Shown one piece after another: positions 45,040 to 53,382 of a stretch of 64,000 nucleotides of DNA. The notes under the pieces are model-generated. The model saw only the letters and a list, made by a program, of their open reading frames with translations, did no database searches and was not told where the DNA came from. Where the stretch lies: contig JAQBVJ010000016.1 in assembly GCA_027623235.1 (NCBI GenBank), forward strand, positions 16,958-80,957, given 5' to 3'. Both the position numbers and the translations under genes were made by a program. Origin of the DNA: Planctomycetota bacterium (GTDB lineage: Bacteria > Planctomycetota > Planctomycetia > Planctomycetales > Planctomycetaceae). Positions within the stretch are counted from its first letter, which is position 1; each line of letters opens with the position of its first letter.

Positions 45040-46176
45040 GTGGCCAGCAAGAAACTTGTCGAAATCGTGAAAAAGGGGCGAGCCGCACTCGGCAGGTGGC
45101 GGCGAGACAATCCTGAACTGCTGCTCGACCTGTCCGACGCTGACCTGCAGGACATCAACCTGCGCGGTGCCAACCTCAAGCGGGCCGATCTGACCGGAGC
45201 CAACCTGCAGGGCGCGGACCTTGTTGGAGCTCAGCTTGCCGAAGCGGACCTCACACGAGCTGATTTGCGATCAGCGAAACTGGTCAAGGCCGACTTCTAC
45301 CAGGCTCGACTTTTCAAATCGACGCTCAGCGAGTCCGACTGCAGCGGAGCCTACTTCCGCAAAACAGATCTGACCCAGGCAGACTTCTCGGACGCGGACC
45401 TGACGAAAGCGGATCTGGTCGAGTGCAATCTGGTGAATGGCTGCCTCGCCCGCGCGACACTCATCGGAGCCGACCTGTCCGGCGCGACGCTGCGCGGAGT
45501 CGACATTCGCGAAGCAACGCTTGGCTGGACGCTGCTCGGTCTGCTGGATCTCTCACAGATTGTCGGCCTCGATCAGGTCAACCATCTGGGCCCCAGCACG
45601 CTCGGCCTGGACACGGCGTTGCGGTCTCACGACAAACTTTCGCGCGAGTTTCTCCAGGGATGCGGCATCACCGAAGGAGTGATTCATCACTGGGAAACAC
45701 TGTTCGGACATCCGATGGAAAAGCTGTCCTGCTTCGTCCGGTACGCTCCCGACGATGCTTCGTTCGCTCAGAACATGGTCAAGCGAGGTCAGGAAAAAGG
45801 CGTCCGCTGCTGGCTCGACGGTATGCCCGCCGAGAAATCGAGCCGCCGCAACCGTGACTCGCCAACAACCTACGAGACCGATCAGAAGACGATCCTGTGC
45901 CTGTCGAAAGCTTCGCTGACCAGTTGGTGGATCAACGACGAACTGGAACGTGTCCTGGATCGCGAGGAGCAGCTGAAGAAGGCCAGCGGTAAAGAGGTGC
46001 GACTGCTCTATCCGGTCAACCTGGACGGCTACATGTTCAGCGGAGACTGGAAGCACGCACGCGACAAACAGATCGCAAAGCTCGCGACAGACTTTGTCGG
46101 CTGGCGCAGAAACAAGGACAAGTTCGACGAGCAGCAGTCAAAGCTGATCCAGAATATGAATGAAAGCAAACGCTGA
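45040..46176 (+). CDS. Pentapeptide-repeat protein with C-terminal TIR domain
   Basis: 378 residues, GTG start with AGAGAG upstream. Residues about 28-160 are pentapeptide repeats A(D/N)LxX ('LSDADLQDINLRGANLKRADLTGANL ...'), forming a right-handed quadrilateral beta-helix. A linker 'VNHLGPSTLGLDTALRSHDKLSREFLQGCGI' (about 180-210) is the type found before bacterial TIR domains. Residues about 229-345 are TIR: 'SCFVRYAPDDASFAQNMVKRGQEKGVRCWLD' and 'LCLSKASLTSWWINDELERVL', in which Glu301 (W...E) matches the NADase catalytic Glu. Cytoplasmic. Stands alone between the RTX gene and the convergent ExbD operon. Likely an NAD-cleaving defence or signalling protein; trigger and partner unknown. Confidence 0.87.
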   Translation: MASKKLVEIVKKGRAALGRWRRDNPELLLDLSDADLQDINLRGANLKRADLTGANLQGADLVGAQLAEADLTRADLRSAKLVKADFYQARLFKSTLSESDCSGAYFRKTDLTQADFSDADLTKADLVECNLVNGCLARATLIGADLSGATLRGVDIREATLGWTLLGLLDLSQIVGLDQVNHLGPSTLGLDTALRSHDKLSREFLQGCGITEGVIHHWETLFGHPMEKLSCFVRYAPDDASFAQNMVKRGQEKGVRCWLDGMPAEKSSRRNRDSPTTYETDQKTILCLSKASLTSWWINDELERVLDREEQLKKASGKEVRLLYPVNLDGYMFSGDWKHARDKQIAKLATDFVGWRRNKDKFDEQQSKLIQNMNESKR

Positions 46177-46203
46177 GAGCCGTCATCTGGATCGCGGACC
46201 GGA

Positions 46204-46713
46204 CTACGCGCCGCCGCTACCCGGGGGTTTCGGTGGAGAGAACTTAATCTTTTCGACGTACTTCACGATGTTGCCGTCGCTCCCGATTTTGCCCGTGCAG
46301 GCGCCGACCGCGTTGATCACGTTTCGGAAGTGCAGGTTGTAGTCGGCGTCGATTTCAACCTCCATCTCTTTCGCGAGGTCGGCTCCGGCCTGTGTGATCA
46401 TCTTGAAGATTTCCAGGTTGAGCTGCTTGAACGAGTTCTGGTCGTTCCCGAGCGGCGTGCCTCCAAGATAAACACCGGCCAGTGATCCGTCCGGATTGGC
46501 TTGCAGCTTGACTTTGATGTCCGGCAACTGAATGTCATCAGTCGGCTGCGAAGGTGCACCGACGGCCGGCATGTTGATGTTGAAGTCGCCCTCCGGCTCA
46601 ACGATCTTCAGCGTCAACATGAAGAAAATCAAAAGCTGAAACACCACGTCGATCATGGCCGACATGTTCATTTCGATTTTTTCCGGACCCGGTCGCTCTC
46701 GTCTACTCATCAC
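46204..46713 (-). CDS. ExbD/TolR-family biopolymer transport protein
   Basis: 169 residues with one N-terminal helix and a periplasmic domain. 'IEMNMSAMIDVVFQLLIFFMLTL' has the membrane-embedded Asp used for proton flow with an ExbB partner, here in the usual 'M.D..FQLLIFFM' context. The periplasmic part (about 45-169) includes 'LPDIKVKLQANPDGSLAGVYLGGTPL' and is normal in length. Last of three exbD-like genes in the operon. Acts with the ExbB/TolQ protein as a proton-driven motor, energising an outer-membrane or envelope process; no TonB gene is seen. Confidence 0.88.
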   Translation of the reverse strand: MMSRRERPGPEKIEMNMSAMIDVVFQLLIFFMLTLKIVEPEGDFNINMPAVGAPSQPTDDIQLPDIKVKLQANPDGSLAGVYLGGTPLGNDQNSFKQLNLEIFKMITQAGADLAKEMEVEIDADYNLHFRNVINAVGACTGKIGSDGNIVKYVEKIKFSPPKPPGSGGA

Positions 46714-46764
46714 GAAACCTCATTTGAGGTGAATGCGTTCTTGAAATTTGCCAGCCGTCGTTAC

Positions 46765-47052
46765 TCAATCGCGATCCCGCTTGCCGAAGTGAGATTCACC
46801 TTCATTCCAAGTGGAATCAGCCGCCCGTCCGAACTCCGCCGCGAACTGCATAGCAGGAATCACCGCACCCGGCCCAGGACCTTTCGCCTGAGCCGTCAAT
46901 TCATGACTTCCCTCGGGATCTGCGATTTGCAGGGTCAGCATGAAAAACACCAGAAGTAGAAACACAATGTCGATCATCGCCGACATGTCGTGAAACGGTT
47001 TCGACGGTGTCTGCTGGCTGCTGGCTGCTGGCTGCTGGCTGCGAAATCGCAT
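46765..47052 (-). CDS. Very short ExbD-like protein
   Basis: 95 residues, against 130-170 in the family. The membrane helix with its Asp is intact ('FHDMSAMIDIVFLLLVFFMLTL'), but only about 45 residues follow it, so the periplasmic domain is missing or highly reduced. The first 15 residues are encoded by a 7-bp tandem array, and an ATG inside at residue 23 could be the true start. The neighbouring frame near the 3' end also reads protein-like ('DGRLIPLGMKVNLTSASGIA'), ending 4 bp away, so a recent frameshift is possible. Lies between two ordinary exbD genes, 15 bp after the upstream one. Confidence 0.65.
   Translation of the reverse strand: MRFRSQQPAASSQQTPSKPFHDMSAMIDIVFLLLVFFMLTLQIADPEGSHELTAQAKGPGPGAVIPAMQFAAEFGRAADSTWNEGESHFGKRDRD
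47014..47041. repeat. Heptanucleotide tandem array (four copies) at the exbD start
   Basis: CTGGCTG is repeated four times without interruption, preceded by a partial unit. Because 7 is not a multiple of 3, adding or losing a unit would shift the frame of the short ExbD if translation starts at 47052. If it starts at the inner ATG (residue 23), the array is in the untranslated leader. Confidence 0.8.
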
Positions 47053-47066
47053 TGCTGAATTCCTGA

Positions 47067-47549
47067 TTATTCCTGCTCGCCGGACATCGCGGACATGGCG
47101 TACGTTTCAAAACCCGACTTCTGGCAGACCTCGATGAGCTGCTGCACAACCCCGGTGGGTACGTCACCGTCGGCCCGGATCTTGATCACCACTTTTTTCG
47201 GATCAATCTCCTTCTGACGGTAAAGGCGAACCTCCCGATCGAGAAGTTCCTGAGACTGCAGCGGCCGGGTTTGGTCCTCACCACCGAAGTTGAAGAGCCA
47301 CGGCTCGTCGTCTTCTTTTTTGCCTTGCATGTCCCGAATGAAACCGATGTTGAGCGTCAACGAGTCGTCCGGTTTGACTTCAGCCGGTTTGGCCAGGGCA
47401 TCCCGCGGAAGCTTGACCCGCTCGTCCGCCTGAGTCTGTTCGAAATTCGTGATCACCATGAAAAAGGCAATCAACTGAAACACGATGTCGATCATCGGCG
47501 TCATGTCGATTTCGGCGTTCGGTATATTCGATTTGCGTCGCTTCGCCAT
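47067..47549 (-). CDS. ExbD/TolR-family biopolymer transport protein
   Basis: 160 residues. 'NAEIDMTPMIDIVFQLIAFFMVITNF' is the single membrane helix with the functional Asp. The periplasmic part has 'KDDDEPWLFNFGGEDQ'-like acidic stretches and a C-terminal ExbD fold ('VIKIRADGDVPTGVVQQLIEVCQKSGF'), the canonical end of the family. First of the three exbD genes, 97 bp after the ExbB gene. Confidence 0.9.
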   Translation of the reverse strand: MAKRRKSNIPNAEIDMTPMIDIVFQLIAFFMVITNFEQTQADERVKLPRDALAKPAEVKPDDSLTLNIGFIRDMQGKKEDDEPWLFNFGGEDQTRPLQSQELLDREVRLYRQKEIDPKKVVIKIRADGDVPTGVVQQLIEVCQKSGFETYAMSAMSGEQE

Positions 47550-47646
47550 GTTGGTTCAGCTCGTTTGAGTTTGCGACTTGTGGCGCCCGCAGTTGCGGAC
47601 ATGTCCGGTTGGCAGAGGCTCGAAAGAGCCCCGCCTGGAATCCCGA

Positions 47647-48540
47647 TTACTGCTGTGGTGGAGCAGCAGCGGCAGCGGCCGGAGCGCCTCCGGTTTTGCC
47701 TGTCTGAGCGAAACGGCCCATCAGACTCTCGCTGACCATGCTGACTTCCAGCAGAAAGCGGGCAATGCGGTTTCGCAGGAGTGCGTAAAACACCATCGCA
47801 GGAATCGCCACGGTTAGGCCTTCCAGCGTCGTAAAGAGAGCGGTCGAAATACCGTCGGCCAGTTCGGACGGCTTGGGTGTCGTTGGTGACGTCGCGATCT
47901 CCCGGAACGATGCGATCATACCAGCGACTGTTCCCATCAGCCCGAGCATCGGAGCGATGGCACTGATCAGAGCGAGGTAGCTGAGCCGATGCTCAAGAGC
48001 CATGTTCTCATCGTCGCCCACTTCGTTCATTCCCTCAACCGCTTTGTCGTAACCCTGGTTGAGCTTGCTGAGGCCCGCGGCCAGCACGCGTGCAACGAGC
48101 GATTCATCTTCACGAGCCGCGTTGTAAGCTCCCTGATAATCCTTCGCGTTCAGGCGTGCTTCAAAGGCCTCGATGAAGGACTGCGGCACAAAATTGTCCC
48201 GGCGGACCGAGAGGATATTCATCATGATCAGAGCGACCATGATGAAGGACAGCAGCAGAATCAGCAGACCGAAGACCCCGGAGGCCTCGATCATCCACAT
48301 CAGAAAGCTTTTCTCTTCCAGAGCTTTGGCGGCATCCTTCTCACCGGGATCCACTTCCGCTGCACCGTCGCCAGCGTCCGCTGCGGGAGTCGCGCCTTCT
48401 TCGCCAGCTGGTTTCTCGGCGTCCTGGAATGCCAGGGCTGGCGAGGCGGGCATCAATGTGACACCGATGATGCAGAAAACGAGAGCGACTCCGAGTGCTC
48501 GAAGAGTGGCAAAGCGGTCAATCAAACCCGGTCGTGGCAT
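47647..48540 (-). CDS. ExbB/TolQ/MotA-family proton-channel protein with signal peptide
   Basis: 297 residues. An N-terminal signal sequence (about 1-37, ending 'SPALAFQDA') and a 45-residue acidic Ala/Glu-rich linker precede the three-helix ExbB core: TM1 about 82-104, then a cytoplasmic loop, TM2 'RLSYLALISAIAPMLGLMGTVAGMIASF' and TM3 'ISTALFTTLEGLTVAIPAMVFYALL', all with the family's Thr/Pro/Gly residues. The Ala/Pro-rich C-terminus is low complexity. It forms the motor with the three downstream ExbD proteins, driven by proton-motive force. The signal peptide and acidic linker are typical of planctomycete members. Confidence 0.93.
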   Translation of the reverse strand: MPRPGLIDRFATLRALGVALVFCIIGVTLMPASPALAFQDAEKPAGEEGATPAADAGDGAAEVDPGEKDAAKALEEKSFLMWMIEASGVFGLLILLLSFIMVALIMMNILSVRRDNFVPQSFIEAFEARLNAKDYQGAYNAAREDESLVARVLAAGLSKLNQGYDKAVEGMNEVGDDENMALEHRLSYLALISAIAPMLGLMGTVAGMIASFREIATSPTTPKPSELADGISTALFTTLEGLTVAIPAMVFYALLRNRIARFLLEVSMVSESLMGRFAQTGKTGGAPAAAAAAPPQQ

Positions 48541-48612
48541 TTTGAAATTCTCCTGGAGGTGATCTGTTTTCTTGAGGCTGGCTCAGACCGCCAGCGTGAT
48601 TTGAAACGGTGC

Positions 48613-48627
48613 CGAGCCTGCGGCTCG
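48613..48627. other. Intercistronic hairpin before the ExbB gene
   Basis: CGAGCC-TGC-GGCTCG is a perfect 6-bp stem with a 3-base loop, 5 bp after the stop of the TPR gene and about 70 bp before the ExbB ATG. There is no U-tract, so processing or attenuation is more likely than full termination. Low certainty. Confidence 0.3.
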
Positions 48628-48631
48628 AAGT

Positions 48632-49696
48632 CTACTGCAACATTTTGGCCCACTTGCTTTCAGCATATTTTTCAGTCAGTTCCGTACGAGCGGCCAGTCC
48701 ACGTTCGGGTTGTTCAACTTTGTCCCACAACGTCGCCAGATTGTACAGGGCCTGGGCATTCAGCATCGCTTCCTTCTCAAACAGAACCGGCACATGCAGG
48801 TAAGCGAGAATCGCCTCCTTGGTTTGCCCGAGAGCCTTCAGGCACTCTCCCTTGAGAATGTAAGCCTCCGCCTGAACCGCCGAGTCCTCGGGATCGGCCT
48901 TTGAAATCGCTTCGGTAATGGTCGTGAGTGCGACGGCGTGGTTTTTCTGTTCGATCAGCACAGCAGACTTGCCGAGCAATGCTTCGTTTCTGCGGGAAAT
49001 CTCGGCGGCCGAAGTCGCTGGCTGGACCAGAACCGCATCGTACGACTTAAGAGCGCCCGGAAAATCACCACGGGCGATCGCCAGTCGACCCGCCGCATTC
49101 TGACCGGCCATTTTGTAGTCTGACCATGGAGCCTGCGCGAGTCGGTTGAACGCGGTTTCCGCCTGAGTGAAATCTTCCCGCGCCAGCTGCACCTGACCAA
49201 GCAGCTGCACCGCATCGAAAAAACGAAAGCTGGTCACGTTGGCTTTGACAAAAGCATCGAGCTTCGCTGCCGCGTCGTCGAGTTTGGACGCGTCCTGCTC
49301 CATCGCCGTCTTCGCTGTCACGCGAGCGATCAGAAACTGGATGTCCATTTTGACGTTGGCACTGCTTCCGGCCTCAGCAGCGGCTTCCGTATAACGCTCG
49401 AGGGCGACGGCGAAGTTACCAGCGTTTTCCGCTCCACGACCAAGGTTCAACGCACCGGGAGCTCCGCCCCACTCAACGTCGACGATGTCGTTTGCCGGGA
49501 CGGAAACCTCGGCACTGATGCCCGGTTTAATTTTCACTTCGTCACGGGTGATTCCCGTAATTGTCCCCTTCTGCGGCTTAACGCTCTTTCGATTGATCGT
49601 GTCGATCGTTTGAGCCTGGGCGTGCGAGGCAACCAGTAAGGTCAAAGTCAGGCTTGCGGCTTTAAAAAATGTGGCGTTCAAGAGAGAACGTTTCAT
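48632..49696 (-). CDS. Secreted tetratricopeptide-repeat protein (354 aa)
   Basis: 354 residues. Signal peptide about 1-28 ('LTLTLLVASHAQAQT'). A short beta-rich stretch follows ('GTITGITRDEVKIKPGISAEVSVPANDIVDVEW', about 42-75), then TPR-type helical pairs: 'AENAGNFAVALERYTEAAAEAG', 'REDFTQAETAFNRLAQAPW', 'ARGDFPGALKSYDAVL' and 'ALYNLATLWDKVEQPERGLAARTELTEKY'. TPRs are protein-interaction scaffolds, here in the periplasm. Between the 1199-residue TPR protein (87 bp upstream) and ExbB, so it is probably part of the same machine. Confidence 0.85.
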   Translation of the reverse strand: MKRSLLNATFFKAASLTLTLLVASHAQAQTIDTINRKSVKPQKGTITGITRDEVKIKPGISAEVSVPANDIVDVEWGGAPGALNLGRGAENAGNFAVALERYTEAAAEAGSSANVKMDIQFLIARVTAKTAMEQDASKLDDAAAKLDAFVKANVTSFRFFDAVQLLGQVQLAREDFTQAETAFNRLAQAPWSDYKMAGQNAAGRLAIARGDFPGALKSYDAVLVQPATSAAEISRRNEALLGKSAVLIEQKNHAVALTTITEAISKADPEDSAVQAEAYILKGECLKALGQTKEAILAYLHVPVLFEKEAMLNAQALYNLATLWDKVEQPERGLAARTELTEKYAESKWAKMLQ

Positions 49697-49782
49697 CGTC
49701 TGAACCCTCGTAGAGGTTTTGGGTCTGCTGAGTGAAATCGAATCTGAACTTAAATTCTCGTCTAACTGTTGTCCGAGTCTGA

Positions 49783-52700
49783 CTACTGCGGCGGCGGATC
49801 CGGCCTCTTTTTCCGCTGTTCCGCTTTCGCTTTGGCGGCCTTCATCCGAGCCCGCTTTTCACGCTCTTCCGGAGTCAGTGGTCGCCGTGCCTGTTGTGGC
49901 GCCGTTGCCTGCCCGGCTGCCGGTGCCGCTGTCTGCGGACCTGCGGCTGGAATCCTCCCTGGTTGCGGTCGATCACCGGCGGGTCGTTTCCTGCGGGCAG
50001 GTGCGGCCGGCGGCGGAGTGATCACAAGGTCATCCGGCACAGCGGCTGCATAGGCAGGTGTTCTGCGACCACCTTTGGAACCCTTCATCACGAAGAAACC
50101 GCCACCACCGAGTCCCAGCAGGGCGACCACTCCGAACAGGATCAGCGTCGTCGAAGAATCCTCTTCCGGCTTTTTCGAAACCTCCGCCGCGACTTTTATC
50201 TTCTCAGCCTTCTTCTCAGCGGCCTGCTGCTTCTTCCGATCCGCCTGAGTCATCGGTTGAATCTGCTTTGGTCGCTCGAGTGCGACAACTGGCTCGCCCA
50301 GCCCCGTCAGGATCTTTCCGTACAGCGCGTCGAACTTGTCCCAGTAATCATCCGGAATGTCCGGAGTAATCTGGACGAAAGCAAAAATCTCCGCTCGAGC
50401 TGCCGACAGGTCTTCCTTCTTCTTCGCCGGTGTCGACTGGGCTTCGCCCTGAAGTTGCTTGCAAAGCGAAAGGTTGTATCGCGCGTCATAGAGCTTTGTC
50501 TGGAACTTTTCTTTATCTCCGGGTGACATCTGCATTTTCCGCTGCAGCATTCCGGCGAGTCGAGCCCAGCCCCAGACCTTCGCCCGATCCTCTTTGGCAA
50601 TCTTCAAGCCGCTGCGGGCCTGAACGAGTTTCTCCGAATCGGTCTCGCCCCAGCTCTGCAGCGTAGACGCCGCCTCGATCTGAGCGTCCAGGTAGTTCTC
50701 ACCGTTGTCAGAGCCGAGAATTTCCTTGAGCAGCGTCATCGCGAGCTCATGGCTACCCTGATACCGGCGACAGTTGGCGAGCCGCAAACGCACGCCCATC
50801 AGCCGTCGAGCCTCAACAAACGTGGCATCCTCAGCCGACTTGTCGAGGATTTTCTGATACGTGTCAGCGGCCCGTTCGAAATACGTTGACGACTGGGCGG
50901 GGTCATCACTCGTTCCCTGAGCGAGCCCGTAATACGTCTCGGCGATCCAGGTCAGCGACCCGGCCGTCTGGTCCGGTCGTTTGAACATCTCGCCCAGAAA
51001 TGTTTCGAATGACTTCCGCACCAGCATGAGCTGCTGAGTCTGGTTGAGGCCTTTAAGCCGCTCGAGCTCGTTCTGCAGTTCCTTGCCGAGCGATTTGTAC
51101 ATTTCCGTGATCTGCTCGCCGTCGCCACCGCCAACCGCCTCGAGCCCTTTCATCGCATCCCGGGCCTCGGTGAGCTGCCCTGTTCCGACGTAGCTTCGCA
51201 GCAGCAGTTGATAAGCGAGCGAGGCGAACGGGACGGATTTGATCCCTGTCTTCGGCCTGGATTCCTCGGAACCGTCCTTGACCTGAATCGCCGCAATAAC
51301 GGGATGTGGTTCCCCGGTGAGCAACTTGACCGCACCTTCATAGTCTCCCTTGGCCACGATGATCTGAACCCGCGAGACCTTCGCAAAGATGAGAGCGTCG
51401 CTTGCCGGAGTTGCCGGTGGTGTCGAAGCTTCTTCGCGTTCAATGCCGGTAATCAGGTGTTGTTCGGCTTTCGCCATCCAGTCGTCGAGCTGTGCCTGAG
51501 TGGGTTGAGTTTCCGGCGGAAGATTCGCCGCTTCGATGTACGCGGCCCAGTATGCCTGGCCGGCTCGCGTCTGGGCGTCGGTGTACTTGGCTGCTGTGAC
51601 GGGAACCTGACTGTAGGAGAGTGCTGCTTTCTCGTGATCCTTCAGCTCCGCGTACACACTGCCGAGCTGCAGCCTTGCATCGGTCGCGCGATCGCTGGAG
51701 GGCCATCGCTCCGTCAGCAGATTCGCCATCGCTGTCATTCGCGTGACATCGATTTTCTGATCGTCCTTGCGGCGCGCCTTTCCGTTGTCGTTAAACGCCT
51801 GGACGTATCCGCCGAGCGCCATGTAGGCCGAGTCCTGCGCCTGGACGGGATTGTCCTTGCCATAGTTGATCGCGATGAACTCGGCCAGAATCGCGGCCTC
51901 ATAATTCCGACGTGACAGCAGGTGCATAAACGCCAGGTAGTACCGAGTCAGATTCAGATCGTTGATCGCAGTCTTCTCATCGGACAGTCGCAGACAGAGT
52001 TTCAACAAGTGCGTCGTTCGATCGAGGTGGTTCTGCCAGTCTTCGGCGGCCTTGCGTTTGACATCGGCATCCTTTGAACCTTTTGCTTCGTCATTCTTTG
52101 CCTGCAGTTCCTTCGTCTTCTTCGTTACGAGTTCCTGAGCGAGGCCGAATGCCGTATTGAAATCCTCCGGATCCTCAAGGGCTCCCTCGCCCCGCAGAAG
52201 AACCATCAGATCGCGTTCTTTGAACACGGCCAGATCTTTGTACCGACCGGGGAAACGTTTGACGTCGCGGACCATACCGAGTGCCGTCGTCAGGCTCCGC
52301 TTGCGATCGCTCTCGTCGGCCGTGCGGTCAGCGGCGAGCGACTCCAGAGCCAGAACGTTTTCCCACTTGATGCCGATTGCAATCGCCGAAAACTTCCGCC
52401 GCCCTTTCGCCTGCTTGAACCAGTCGGTCGCCCTGTCGACGACGAGCTGATAGTCCTTCTTTTTCTCATGGTTGAGGCAGATCAGGTAAAACTGCAGCAC
52501 CTGGTCCTGCAGCCGCTGCATGGCCTCGCTGGTTCCCGGATGACCCAGTAACTCTTTGTAGATGCCGACGGCTCGATCGATGTCGTCCTGCTCTTCAAAG
52601 CACTTGCCCTGCCAGGTACGAGCGTAAAGTCCGCCCAGCATGCTGCGGTATTTCGAGTGAATGTCTTCGTATTCCTGCGCGGCATCACGCAGCTTCGCGG

Positions 52701-53382
52701 CGTACTCGGTCGAGTTCTCGTCCCAGGTCTGGCCTTCTTCGTACGTGCAGTTGGCGAGGTCGAGCTGTGCAAGGATGTACTGCGTTTCCGCCGTCGACCG
52801 CTGAGCAAACTGCTCTGGCTCTTCAACCTTGTCGATGAATTTCGGGAAGGCTTCCCATGTCGCTTTGTGCTTGTCGTGCGCGTCCTGAAAAATCTTCCGG
52901 GCCTCGACGACCAGACCCCGAGCTTTCTGCTGGAACTCTGCGCGGTTCTCTTTGTTACCAGGCGACCGGGACTGCCAGACCTCGACGCGTGCCTGGCCCA
53001 GCAGAATGCGGGCTTCCTCTGTCGCGGCCTCACCGAACTTGGGGTGGTTGGGATTCTTCTCCCGGAATTCCTTCAGATAACCCAGCGCTTGTTCAAGCTG
53101 CCTGCCTTGAACCTCCGGATTCGTGACACCTTCGCGAGCCATCACCAGCAGCGTCTGCGCTTTCTCGTACGGAATGACCTGACGAATCTCATCGGGAACA
53201 GCCGCGTCATCTTTCAGCGTGTCCAGGTACAGCAGCGTGTAGTCGTAAAATTTGCGATCACGAAGACCCTGGACAAACTCGACGTAAGGCTCAACGGCAT
53301 GCGCAGCATTCTCCAGAACAGCGGTCATCGAAAAAACGAGAACGCTGAGGGCCAGAACCTGCCGGCGGACTTTCCTGATCAT
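49783..53382 (-). CDS. Large membrane-anchored TPR protein (1199 aa)
   Basis: 1199 residues from ATG 53382, chosen because AAGGA precedes it and a signal peptide starts there ('QVLALSVLVFSMTAVLENAAHAVEP'); the frame is open 70 codons further up. The long helical body consists of many degenerate TPR pairs ('YEKAQTLLVMAREGVTNPE', 'QALGYLKEFREKNPNHPKFG', 'AALSYSQVPVTAAKYTDAQTRAGQAYW', 'GSHELAMTLLKEIL'), facing outwards. Near the C-terminus a helix, 'TTLILFGVVALLGLGGGGFFVM' (about residues 1095-1116), spans the membrane, followed by a basic Pro/Arg/Ala-rich tail. First gene of the TPR-TPR-ExbB-ExbD-ExbD-ExbD operon. Confidence 0.85.
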   Translation of the reverse strand: MIRKVRRQVLALSVLVFSMTAVLENAAHAVEPYVEFVQGLRDRKFYDYTLLYLDTLKDDAAVPDEIRQVIPYEKAQTLLVMAREGVTNPEVQGRQLEQALGYLKEFREKNPNHPKFGEAATEEARILLGQARVEVWQSRSPGNKENRAEFQQKARGLVVEARKIFQDAHDKHKATWEAFPKFIDKVEEPEQFAQRSTAETQYILAQLDLANCTYEEGQTWDENSTEYAAKLRDAAQEYEDIHSKYRSMLGGLYARTWQGKCFEEQDDIDRAVGIYKELLGHPGTSEAMQRLQDQVLQFYLICLNHEKKKDYQLVVDRATDWFKQAKGRRKFSAIAIGIKWENVLALESLAADRTADESDRKRSLTTALGMVRDVKRFPGRYKDLAVFKERDLMVLLRGEGALEDPEDFNTAFGLAQELVTKKTKELQAKNDEAKGSKDADVKRKAAEDWQNHLDRTTHLLKLCLRLSDEKTAINDLNLTRYYLAFMHLLSRRNYEAAILAEFIAINYGKDNPVQAQDSAYMALGGYVQAFNDNGKARRKDDQKIDVTRMTAMANLLTERWPSSDRATDARLQLGSVYAELKDHEKAALSYSQVPVTAAKYTDAQTRAGQAYWAAYIEAANLPPETQPTQAQLDDWMAKAEQHLITGIEREEASTPPATPASDALIFAKVSRVQIIVAKGDYEGAVKLLTGEPHPVIAAIQVKDGSEESRPKTGIKSVPFASLAYQLLLRSYVGTGQLTEARDAMKGLEAVGGGDGEQITEMYKSLGKELQNELERLKGLNQTQQLMLVRKSFETFLGEMFKRPDQTAGSLTWIAETYYGLAQGTSDDPAQSSTYFERAADTYQKILDKSAEDATFVEARRLMGVRLRLANCRRYQGSHELAMTLLKEILGSDNGENYLDAQIEAASTLQSWGETDSEKLVQARSGLKIAKEDRAKVWGWARLAGMLQRKMQMSPGDKEKFQTKLYDARYNLSLCKQLQGEAQSTPAKKKEDLSAARAEIFAFVQITPDIPDDYWDKFDALYGKILTGLGEPVVALERPKQIQPMTQADRKKQQAAEKKAEKIKVAAEVSKKPEEDSSTTLILFGVVALLGLGGGGFFVMKGSKGGRRTPAYAAAVPDDLVITPPPAAPARRKRPAGDRPQPGRIPAAGPQTAAPAAGQATAPQQARRPLTPEEREKRARMKAAKAKAEQRKKRPDPPPQ

